Assembly: GCA_009667805.1 (NCBI GenBank)
Contig: CM019069.1
Location: forward strand, 53,572,422 to 53,636,421
DNA length: 64,000 bases
Direction of reading: 5' to 3'
DNA from: Leptobrachium leishanense
Lineage: Eukaryota; Chordata; Amphibia; Anura; Megophryidae
Shown here: positions 47,594 through 57,347 of the stretch, piece by piece
How the letters are laid out: each line of letters opens with the position of its first letter
Numbering within the stretch: the first letter of the stretch is position 1
Notes under the pieces: model-generated
Told to the model about the DNA's origin: nothing
The model's input: only the letters and a program-made list of their open reading frames with translations
Databases searched by the model: none
Program-made: the position numbers and the translations under genes

Positions 47594-47719
47594 CTGTAAA
47601 ATAAAATATATGCTTATTTATTCTTTGCTCAATGAGAACTTACCCTTTTCACTTATTCATAATGTAAAAATATGTAGTCTGTAAGTACTTTCTTTCATGC
47701 ATATAAATTTATGGGGTAC

Positions 47720-48007
47720 CTTGAACTCGTATTGTCATATCAGCCTTTTTGGTGCCGGATGAATTCTTTGCTTCCACACTGTACACACCACGGTGATCGC
47801 GGTTAGAATCCCTGACAAAGATAGAGCTGTATCCAATACCACTGCTGATTTCAATAGCAAGCTTCTTGTCGAGTTCTTTTCCGTCTTTCAGCCATGTTAC
47901 TTGAGGTACTGGGCGTCCTTTGACCAAAGCTTTCGCTCTGATGCTCTCGCCAGCCTTCACGGTAAGGCCTTCAAAGTGTTCTGGACCAAACTCAATAGAT
48001 GGAGCAA
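47720..48007 (-). CDS. TTN: Titin exon: Ig A138
   Basis: The Ig reads APSIEFGPEHFEGLTVKAGE, VTWLKDGKEL and HRGVYSVEAKNSSG, ending IRVQ. It is the third Ig of the ninth super-repeat. The start codon is A|TT (Ile). The donor GTACCC is unusually weak at +4 to +6. Confidence 0.92.
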
Positions 48008-48630
48008 CTGGAAAAGAAGGCAAGCATTATTTTTAATATTTTCCAATGCACAAATGGTAAGATGAAACACCTTTCTATATATATATTTATGTAAATGTCT
48101 ATTTGTAGTACAGTGGTAATATATTACAGAGAAACTTAAAATCCAAACGTAGTTCATACATGAGTGATATGGCTATTCTGTCTGTAGTATTTCTGAGCAA
48201 AATTACTCAGATGCCTGTTAAATGAAATCTAGGAATGAAAAATACTAGCACTCAGATACTTTGCATGCGTGAAGTGATATTACGTCATAAATCATGATAA
48301 TGCTCGTCACAGAATATTCATAATAAACTGTTATTTTTTTTTATAATGGCCAATCTGAAAGTCATTTAAAAACAATATAATTAGAAGTCTAGTGATAAAG
48401 GTAAATACTCTCTTTTAAACTTGTTTATACAAATACATAAGGGATTCGGCACACTTAATCTACGTCCACTGGTGTACTTATATTTATATCAAGTGATAAT
48501 TTAGTCTTTGTCCCTTTGGTTAATACAGTCAATGGATAGCTATACTGCTATATTAAAAAAAAAAAGGTAAAAGTACTTTCTTTATTGCAGAATTAAAATG
48601 ATTTATAAAGAATCATGTAGTGGTACTTAC

Positions 48631-48924
48631 TGCTTTCATCTCTGGTCATTATGTAGCCAGAGGATTGTGAAGGTGGACTTATTGTTCCAACAGCGTTTCT
48701 TGCAATTATTCTAAACTCAAAGCGGTCGCCTGGACTGAGTCCTGTCACTGTGTACTGGCATTCTGAAACATCTATGAAGTTGCACCTCAACCAGCGTTCA
48801 TTTCCTTGCCGCTTCTCAATGCTGTAGGCCACGATTTTGCTTCCACCATCACGCAGAGGTGGGTTCCATTTCAGAGTAATGGTTTCTCTGGTAACATCAA
48901 TATAATCGGGTGTTCCAGGTGGAT
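48631..48924 (-). CDS. TTN: Titin exon: FnIII A137
   Basis: The FnIII reads DPPGTPDYIDVTRET, KWNPPLRDGG, AYSIEKRQGNERWLRCN and FRIIARNAVG, ending MTRDES. It carries the RWLxCN motif of third-position FnIII domains. The preceding 620-bp intron (48008-48630) holds AT-rich DNA without a recognised element. Confidence 0.92.
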
Positions 48925-49007
48925 CTGAACAAAACAGAATCATTTATCAATTTATTTATGTATTATTTATAATAAAATTATATTTCACTAAATTCTCCAG
49001 CACTTAC

Positions 49008-50774
49008 CAACAGGTGACACGGCCGGTGTGAATTTGCTGGGCTCACTCACAGGACTAAGGCCAGCTGTATTTTCTGCTAGGACTCGGAATTGGTAATCCA
49101 GACCTTCAATAAGGCCAGTAATTCTATATTCCCGATTGGAGACCAGTGAAGTGTTCAATCTCTGCCACAATATACTATTTCTTTCTTTCTTTTCAACATG
49201 GTAGCCAGTGACTTCGGAGCCTCCATCATAGATTGGGGCATCCCAGGAGATGGTCATTCCATCACTTGTGACATTGTAGACAACTGGTCTTCCTGGTGGA
49301 CCTGGTGGTCTAAACTGGTGCTTGGCAATGACATCCACGGAATTCAAAGGAGGGCTCACGCCATATCGGTTTTCAGCTTTTACTCTGAACTGGTATTCTG
49401 TTCCTTTAACAAGATTTGGTATTTTGAAAGATGTCCTGGCAACGCTGGAGCATACCATTTTCCAGTTGGTTTGAGAAGTTTCACGCTTCTCAATGCTGTA
49501 CGATGAAATTTCTGCACCTCCATCATCATCTGGAGCATCCCATGATATAATCATGCTGTCAGCTCTTATCTCATCAAATCTAATTGGCCCTTTTGGTTTA
49601 GATGGGGGTCCAAGAGTTATAACAGTAATTACAAATGATTTGCGAGAAACAGCATTGTCCAGAATCAATGTATATTTGCCGCCATTCTCCTTCTTCACGT
49701 TCTTAATGTCAAGACTTAGTTTGGCTTCAGTTTTCTTAAAGCGCACTTGTTCACTTTCTTTAAGTGGTAAGTTGTCTTTCAACCAGGATATTGTTGGCCT
49801 AGGTTTACCCTTGTAAGGGATCTCTAAGTGTACATTGTGTCCAATTCGTACAGTTACCTGTCCTCCCAGTATGTCAGAGATGTCTGCTTCTGGTGTAATA
49901 ACATGATCCTTGACTGTAATAGGCCCAATAGTCACACCATCACTTAATCCTTTTTCGTTCTTAGCTGACACCTTGAAATCCATCACTGAGAGCTCCTTGA
50001 GCTTGGTAACCTCAAATTCACAAGCTTTGCTGCTTCCTGAATGAGACCATTGCTGTTCATCTTTCAGTTTGCTTTCAATGATATATTCAGAAATAATGCT
50101 ACCACCATCATAGTCTGGTTTGGCCCATGCAAGGGTAACAGATGTTTTTGTGGAATCTTTCATTGTCAGATCTCTTATAGGTCCTGGTACTTCAGTTGCC
50201 TTTACAGCTTCTGATGTTTCACAAGGCTCTCCTAATCCATTCTCATTTTCAGCTAGTACCCTAAAGAAGTATGCTGTTTTCTCTGACAGGTTTGTGATCT
50301 TGAAGGAAGTATGAGAACATTTTGTTGTGACAGCAGCCCAGGCCCTCTTTGTGGCATCTCTCTTCTCAATAACATAGTTAGTGATTTCAGCTCCACCGTT
50401 GATAAGTGGTGATTCCCAGACAAGAGTCACAGTACCACGCGAAACATTCTTGATTTGCAGTTTCTGGCATTCTGCTGGAGTATCAAGTACCTTGACAGTG
50501 ACAAATGTAGATTTTGGTTGGCCGACACCATTTTCAATGGAGAGGACATATTTTCCTGTGTCATTACGTGTTACTTTAGAAATTTCAACTAATGTTGTAG
50601 ACTCTGTGTTTTGGATGTTGTATCTTGGATCGTTACTAATGTTTTTCTCTCCCTTTCTCCATGTGACATTGGGTGCCGGTCTGCCTTTGAAGGGTATCAT
50701 TAGCTGAACATCTTCACCTGCCTTGGCAGTGATGGAGGTTCTAAGTGCAACATCAAGGTCAATCTCTGGTTCCT
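49008..50774 (-). CDS. TTN: Titin exon: six domains, Ig A131, FnIII A132-A133, Ig A134, FnIII A135-A136
   Basis: One 1767-nt exon. Ig: EEPEIDLDVALRTSITAKAG with VTWRKGEKNI. FnIII: TPAECQKLQIKNVSRGT (INGG turn) and VPGPIRDLTMKDSTKTS. Ig: ITPEADISDILGGQVTVRIG with ISWLKDNLPL. FnIII: PPSKPKGPIRFDEIRADS and RPPGPPGRPVVYNVTSDG with ERNSILW, ending AVSPV. It opens the ninth super-repeat. The start codon is G|AG (Glu). Confidence 0.94.
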
Positions 50775-50890
50775 CTGTTGAAACAAAAAAATAAGAGATA
50801 ATAGAATAAAAGACAAAATAATGCATTTATTGTATCATTATTGTATTAAATACACACTTTAAATCATATTTAATACTTTCTCATACATAC

Positions 50891-51196
50891 CAAGTATGTC
50901 TTTGGCTTGTGCAGGTTCGACCAGCTCAATAGGTTCTCCTTTGCCAGCAGCGTTTACAGCAGAGACACGGAAGTAGTAGTCCAAACCAGTTTTCAGAAGA
51001 GAAACTACATATTCGGTTGTCCTCACTTCACCTCTAGCACTGACAACAGTCCATTCTTCAGAGCTTGCTTCTCTTGATTCTATTACATAACTTGTGATCG
51101 CATTTCCTCCATCATAGACTGGTTTAGTCCAGTTGAGGGTGATGGATGTTTTGGTGCTGTCCACAATTCTGAGTTTCGATGGCTGTCCAGGTTTAT
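50891..51196 (-). CDS. TTN: Titin exon: FnIII A130
   Basis: The FnIII reads DKPGQPSKLRIVDSTKTS, NWTKPVYDGG, SYVIESREASSEEW and FRVSAVNAAG, ending AKDIL. It closes the eighth super-repeat. The donor is GTATGT. Intron 50775-50890 is short. Confidence 0.92.
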
Positions 51197-51400
51197 CTGC
51201 AAATAAAAGATGTAACATTATTGGTGTTATATAGGTCAGGAGTCCTTGTTTAAAATTGGAAATGAGAGTTCTATGGTAAAATAAATCCAATATCAAACTG
51301 TGCTACCTGTTCCCCAGTTGACTGTGTTCATGAAACTTAAAATTCTACAAAGGACTTAAAAAAATCAAACGTGTTTGAAGAGAAAAAGGAAATATCATAC

Positions 51401-51703
51401 CGATGGGATCTTCAGCTTTGGAGAAATCAGATGCATCTGAGAATGGTCCTTCTCCAGCTGCATTAATTGCGCAGACTCTGTATTGATATTCACTGCCTTC
51501 GGTCAGGGCTGTAACCTTTTGCCTTGTGTCACGTATAGACTCTTTTATGACTTTGAACCATCTCAGACTCTTCTTGTCCCGCTTCTCAAGATAATATCCT
51601 CTTATATCGCTGCCTCCATCTACTGTAGGTCTGTTCCAGGTGACAGTCATTGTATTCTTTGTGATCATTGCAACCTCGGGAACACTTGGTGGTCCAGGAG
51701 TAA
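51401..51703 (-). CDS. TTN: Titin exon: FnIII A129
   Basis: The FnIII reads TPGPPSVPEVAMITKN, TWNRPTVDGG, GYYLEKRDKKSLRW and YRVCAINAAG, ending KAEDPI. The KKSLRW motif matches FnIII domains at this place in other repeats (KKSMRW, KNSLRW, KKSVRW). The donor is GTATGA. Confidence 0.92.
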
Positions 51704-51795
51704 CTTAAGTCGAATGAAAAAGGGATATTAAAATACATAATAATATGTATATATGTAACTGATTTCAACATTGCAATGGAAAAAAATATATTTAC

Positions 51796-52095
51796 CAAAT
51801 GCATTTTTGGCTATCACTGGGTCAGACTCCAGAGGATCTCCAACTCCGTACTTGTTTACACCTCTAACGCGGAATAAGTATTCATTTCCTCTGATTAGTT
51901 TTGTAACTGTTATAAGATTTTCTTGATGTTTTTCTGAAACTAAAGACCAAACAACTCGGCTGGTTTCACGTTTTTCTACAATGTAATGAGTTACTTTTGC
52001 ACCTCCGTCATCTGTAGGTGGTTCCCATGAGAGTGTAATCTTTTCTGCAGTTACTTTCTTAAAATCTATAAGACCTGCAGGTGGACCGGGTTTAT
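51796..52095 (-). CDS. TTN: Titin exon: FnIII A128
   Basis: Open frame without Met: DKPGPPAGLIDFKKVTAEK, SWEPPTDDGG, HYIVEKRETSR and FRVRGVNKYG, ending IAKNAF. It shares TAEK and ETSR with other FnIII domains that follow the third Ig. The junction codon is G|TT (Val). Confidence 0.92.
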
Positions 52096-52189
52096 CTGGG
52101 GTGAGAGAAAATCAGCGTTAAATTCAGTACGTATAAAGCGTTTAGGTAAATGTTTTAGTTTAAAACGCTTGCTTTTTAAAAAAACATAC

Positions 52190-52477
52190 CAAGAATTTGT
52201 ACTCTGATGCTGGCTTGTGCAGAACCCATTGCGTTCTTAAGTTTTAGCTCATAAAGACCGCTGTTGACTCGAGAGGCATCTTTAATGAGAACAGATGCGA
52301 ACTCTGTAGTGTTTTCTAGAGATACCTGCGCATTGGTTACAACCTCTTTTCCATTCTTAAACCATTCAATGGTAGGCAGAGGTTTGCCAGATATGCCAAG
52401 TTTCAGTTTGACTGCAACACCTTCCTTGAATTTGACAACATCTGTGTACTCTGGTGGTACGTCAATTTGAGGTGCAC
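52190..52477 (-). CDS. TTN: Titin exon: Ig A127
   Basis: The Ig reads APQIDVPPEYTDVVKFKEG, IEWFKNGKEV and NSGLYELKLKNAMG, ending RVQI. It is the third Ig of the eighth super-repeat. The start codon is G|GT (Gly). The upstream intron is 1.75 kb and holds the MITE at 52890-53807. Confidence 0.92.
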
Positions 52478-52889
52478 CTTTAGTAGAGGAAAAAGGCAAA
52501 ACAAAAAATGTAATCAATGGCTTCATAGTTAAAAAAAAATATAGACACCTACTTTAGGTAAGAGTAATGTTTGAGCCAGTTTATATAATAGGTGGATTAT
52601 ATTAAACAATGAAGGCTCCACAGATTCAGGAACATCTTACTCTCCTCTAAGTAACCACCACTGACCTTCACAACAAGAAACTATACTGTTAGAGACAAGA
52701 CGTGGTCAAACATTTTTTTGAATTTTGTATATGTTTTGGAAATAAAATTCCCCAATATATTAGAGTAGGAGATGACTAAAGTAATTTCCAAATTAAGAGT
52801 ACGTGTCTCTTTGACAAGGGGATTACTTCTATTTGGTCATGTTGTTCATTAAACCTTTCTTGTTCATTCCTATTTATTTAATTCTCACG

Positions 52890-53807
52890 GGGTTATTCAA
52901 AGAGAATCGAAAAGTCACTGCACGTTCGGTGACTTTTCGTTCTCTTCAATTCGGCAGGATTTGGCCATCCCATTTCGGCGACCCTGCGGTGTCTTCAGCA
53001 AGCACCACAGGGCCATCGTAATGCAGGGAAAAGTCGCCGCAAACCCGCCGAAAACTCACCGCAAAACCCGGCGAAGGCACACCGAAAACCCGCAAAAACA
53101 TCTGGATTAACCCCGCCGAAAACGCCAGAAAAACCTGAGCAGGAGTCGATCAAACGAGGTGCAGCTTTCGGGAAAAGCCGACACCGCAGACGAATGGAGT
53201 GAAAAAAAAAACATTTCGCTTGAATGTTTGAAAATTGAAACGCTGTTTGCAAACAAACTACTGAGCGAAAATGTCTGAAATTTGCATATGAGGTCCAATG
53301 AATGATAATAAAAAGGGCTGTTACAGAAAAAAGAACAAATGTTTAAAAAATAATAAATAAAAAAAAACATCAAAAAATGTTTGGCAAAAAAATCCCGAAA
53401 AATGCTTTAAAAATCCCCAAAAATCTGTGAATAAAGAGACTTTTTACTGCAGAATATTATAATCAATGGTTTATTAAATACTGGATTAAAATGGGAATAT
53501 TTTTAACATTGAAGCCTATGGAATTCACCTGAATAAATCTGCTGCAGGAAGCCACCGATTGGCAGGGCAATTCGGCAACTTTTCACTGCTGATTTTTGTT
53601 CTCTGAATAGAAGAAGCAGTGCTTTTTGATGGGGATTTCACTACCCTCGAACAGGCACCGAACAGGCACCGTATGTGCAGGCAATTCGTCAGGATTTGGC
53701 GAATTGCCTGCTCTCTGTATAGCCAAATGGCCAAGAAAGGTAACCGAACGCTGATTTTCAGCTATTGGTTACCTTTCGGCAGCCATTCGGATCTCTTTGA
53801 ATAACCC
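52890..53807. mobile_element. MITE family C, long copy
   Basis: The left end GGGTTATTCAAAGAGAATCG and the right end CGGATCTCTTTGAATAACCC are inverted repeats over about 17 bp. The 918-bp interior is non-coding and has further pairs such as GGCAATTCG/GCGAATTGCC. Similar termini close the hairpin at 54618-54795. Target duplication was not resolved. Confidence 0.7.
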
Positions 53808-54228
53808 TGTCAGTTTTTTTCTAGGTTTTTTATGGATGTTTCCCTTAAACACAGAGTTGAATGGTCCTTTTCTGTACATTTTCAGTTTGGTTTCAAATTT
53901 TTGTAGTAGTGTACATAAGGAAAATCTCCATGTTATATATATATATATATTTAAAAACTATCCAGAAATTAAATCATATTATATAGGTAAGGTGAAAAAT
54001 ATGTTTTGATTAATTGGTGAATTTGACTGGTCCTGGGAAAATAGTAAGATATCCCTGTATTGTATAAATATTGAGTTTCACATGAATTAAATATACATTC
54101 TTATATATTTTAACTAATTTAGTAAGTACTTGCAAAAGTGACTGTCAAGAGGAAATTACAATCTAAATGTATTTACACTTTTTTGCATGCTGTTATTGGG
54201 ACTTTTAAAAAAAATATGATCTACTTAC

Positions 54229-54525
54229 CATAGGTGTCCACGCATGTTATTGGCCCAAGGGCATCTGATGAGCTGCTGATAGAACCAATGGCATTCTTTG
54301 CAAACACACGGAATTCATAATTATCACCCTGAGTTAAGCCAGATACTGTAAACAGTGTTTCGATAACGTTTGTGAAGCTGGCCTTGGTCCATCTGCCAGT
54401 TGGAAGGTCACGTTTCTCCACAATGTATCCTGTGATTTTGCTGCCACCATCATATGCTGGTTTTTGCCAGGCCAAGCTCACTGAAATCTTAGAAATATCA
54501 GTGACACGGAGATTCCTAGGAGGCT
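54229..54525 (-). CDS. TTN: Titin exon: FnIII A126
   Basis: The FnIII reads EPPRNLRVTDISKIS, AWQKPAYDGG, GYIVEKRDLPTGRW and FRVFAKNAIG, ending CVDTY. The LPTGRW motif is that of third-position FnIII (LPEGRW and LPDGRW in the giant exon). The end codon is G|GT (Gly). Confidence 0.92.
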
Positions 54526-54617
54526 CTGTAAGAAAATGGAAACCAATAGTAATTAGCAGCGGACAGGTAACAATGTTATAATTTCCCTAAAGATACATTC
54601 TGAACATACGACTTACA

Positions 54618-54795
54618 GGGTTATTCAGAGAGAGGTGAAAACCTGGAGAATGACTGGAGAAGTGAAAATTCTAGGTCAAAATAGCCAAACCAGAAAAATT
54701 CTCCCATTTATCTCACTTTTCAAATCGGCTATTTGGTCTAGATTGTTCTCTTCTCCTGCTATTCTCCTGGTTTTCACCTCTCTCTGAATAACCCC
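54618..54795. mobile_element. MITE family C, short hairpin copy
   Basis: The arms GGGTTATTCAGAGAGAGGTG and CACCTCTCTCTGAATAACCC pair, extended inward by AAAACCTGGAGAAT and ATTCTCCTGGTTTT. Length is 178 bp. It shares the GGGTTATTCA terminus with 52890-53807. Confidence 0.75.
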
Positions 54796-54814
54796 ATAGA
54801 CTGAGTTTTGCATT

Positions 54815-55346
54815 TACTGTAGATACTTGAGTATACCGCTAGATTTTGGTGACAAATCTTTACCTTCAAATTGGTGGGGTCGTGTTATATTCGAGACATC
54901 TGCATCGCGTGTTAAAAAAAAAACGTGCCTTGCTCTGTATCTCAAGTCTCCCGGAAGTTACGGTAGTCTCGCTGAAGTGAATGCGGGCTCCCTGATGCTT
55001 GTAAACACTTCAGGAACTCCCAGATTCGAGAGAAGTGGGATCCATCACGCCCAGAGGGCACGCTCGGTTTAAGCCGATCATTCACCTCACTCTCCTCCGC
55101 TGGCCATCTAATCGCTAGTAAAGAAGACGGGTGGCCGACGGCTTCATACTTAGTAACAACTGCAATCATTCTAGAGGGGGGCAGCCTGACTGGTAAGAGA
55201 ACCTGGAAGGATTTTAATTGTTTACCGGTACAGTAAAATTTTGTTCCTCACGTTATATTCGAGTCTTGAGTATTCTCTCATTTCCGTAATAAATCTCTAT
55301 CCATCGCGTTATATTCGGGTCGCGCTATACTCGAGTATCTACGGTA
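54815..55346. mobile_element. Unclassified element with TACNGTAGATACT termini
   Basis: The left end TACTGTAGATACTTGAGTAT pairs with the right end ATACTCGAGTATCTACGGTA. Internal GTTATATTCGAG and GTTATATTCGGG motifs recur near both ends. It is 532 bp and non-coding. It lies 19 bp from the MITE at 54618-54795, in a titin intron. Confidence 0.65.
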
Positions 55347-55659
55347 CTCTTCTATGGAACCTTAGCTCCTGTAATTCAAGCACGATTACCTGTGAGCACT
55401 AATTGGACAGCTTGTGCTCCGGAGAACGGCGCAACAAAATTAACTGGGTCCGAACATGCAATTCTTCATAAATAACACTATAAATAATTAGTGGATAAAC
55501 TACTACATTTATTTTTTGGTAACTTTGCTCTACAACATAGCAACATACGCAACATTTCTGTTAATCCTAATATTTCCTTTTTAAGATAATATAGAAAAAC
55601 AGCGATGAACCAGCTAAACTAAAACAACAAAGACATAATTAAAATCACTGATAACTTAC

Positions 55660-55962
55660 CGCAAGAGTCAATTGCAAGAACAGGCTCTGATGGGTGACTT
55701 GCTTTTCCAATGCCTGCAGCATTTACAGCATAAACTCTGAACTCATAGATCAAACCTCCACTGATGGTTGTCACCTTGAAATGGCTTGTGCGGATAATTG
55801 TCTTGTTTACTTTCTGCCACAAGATGCTGTTTCTGTCCTTCATTTCCAAATGATATCCTACAACTGCATTGCCACCATTAGATACTGGCTCATGCCAGCC
55901 TACAGTAATGCTTTCTCTCGTTACATTATTGACCCATGGTGTTGAAGGTGGACCAGGTATGG
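55660..55962 (-). CDS. TTN: Titin exon: FnIII A125
   Basis: The FnIII reads TIPGPPSTPWVNNVTRES, GWHEPVSNGG, GYHLEMKDRNSILW and FRVYAVNAAG, ending LAIDSC. NGG replaces the usual DGG turn, as in A103 of the giant exon (VNDGG there). The RNSILW motif marks the second FnIII of a triplet. The donor is GTAAGT. Confidence 0.92.
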
Positions 55963-56052
55963 CTGGAAAAAATAATCATACGGCATGTAAGAAACTGTAC
56001 ACAAATTCTTTTAGATAAAGGCTCAATATGGAGGTCAGCTTTTCAGACTTAC

Positions 56053-56640
56053 TATATGGAAGCTTGACTGTCACACACTCAGAATCGATGTGGTCACTGA
56101 TGCCAAAGCGGTTCTCAGCTTTGATTCTGAATTGATATTCTTCTCCTTTTGTGAGTTTCATGACTTTTGTTACATTTCTAGCAATTGTAGAGGACACCTC
56201 TGACCATGCCGCTGTGCTTGTTTCTCTTTTCAGGACAATATAGTTTGTGACTTGGCTTCCGCCATCATATGCAGGAGGTTCCCACTGGAGGTTTACACTA
56301 TCTTCAGTGACATCGCTGATTACAACAGGACCAACAGGAGGTCCAGGTCTATCCAACACAATGATTTTAATTTTGGATTTTGTTGTTCCACTGGAGTTAG
56401 ATGCTGTTATTTCGTATGTTCCAGCATCAGAAGACACACTTTCTTTCAGATTAATAATTAAGCTCTCTGCTGTGATTTCAGTGTTAAATCTAAGAGTGGA
56501 TTTGACTACGAGACCATTTCTGGATAATGTGACTTTTGGTAGAGGTTTGCCAGAAATAGGAATATCTACTTTGAGATTAGAGCCTGATCTCACATAGACA
56601 GTGTTGCTTGGATAGTTTTTCATGTCAACATCTGGTGGCT
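56053..56640 (-). CDS. TTN: Titin exon: Ig A123 and FnIII A124
   Basis: The Ig reads PPDVDMKNYPSNTVYVRSG, DIPISGKPLPKVTLSRNG and DAGTYEITASNSSG. The core Trp seen in the other titin Igs here (VTW, ISW, ITW) is Leu (VTL, codon TTA). The FnIII reads RPGPPVGPVVISDVTEDS, QWEPPAYDGG, NYIVLKRETST and FRIKAENRFG, ending KLPY. It is the second Ig of the eighth super-repeat. Confidence 0.92.
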
Positions 56641-56933
56641 CTGAAAACAGAAAACATAGACCAAAAAAAATTTATTTATTTTATTCATTATTCAATAAAA
56701 ATATAGTCAAATGCATTTCATGGAAAACTAATTTTTTCTGCCTTAAATGATGAAAAACAGACTTTTCAGAAGCAGATATTTTTCCTGTGACAGAATAGCT
56801 AACAGTCACTGTTCTTGGATAAGACATTATTGTATTTTATGGTTTAAAGGTATTACTAAATATGCATTATTATTATGATTATGATTATTATTATTATTAA
56901 TAACATATTTATTACATATTTTGAAATACTTAC

Positions 56934-57230
56934 CAAGCTTTTCTTTCACTGTAACAGGAAGCAGAAGTTCTTTTGGATCACTCAGCCCAGCTTGGTTTTC
57001 AGCAAAGACTCTGAAGAAATAGTCAACATTTTCCTTGAGTCCAAGTATGTCGTGATGAGTTGTCTTGACAACGGCACATTTAACCCATTTCTGCTGTCCT
57101 TTCTCAAGAGCTTCAACCAGATAGCCCAATATTTTGCTTCCTCCATCATGGTCTGGTTTCAACCAAGACAGTGAAACACTGTTCTTGGTGATATTTGTGA
57201 CTCCAAGCTTTTCTGGTGGACTTGGCTTCT
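56934..57230 (-). CDS. TTN: Titin exon: FnIII A122
   Basis: The FnIII reads EKPSPPEKLGVTNITKNS, SWLKPDHDGG, GYLVEALEKGQQKW and FRVFAENQAG, ending VKEKL. It follows the giant exon; the start codon G|AG (Glu) is shared with that exon's end. An ATT/AAT-rich run at 56860-56900 lies in the next intron. Confidence 0.92.
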
Positions 57231-57347
57231 CTGTTGTAATAAATGAGATTAAAAATACATGAGAATTGCAAAAAATAACACAACATAATTAGAAAATAAA
57301 TGGGAATAATATAGAATACTATTCATAATAACAAAATAATGACCAAC

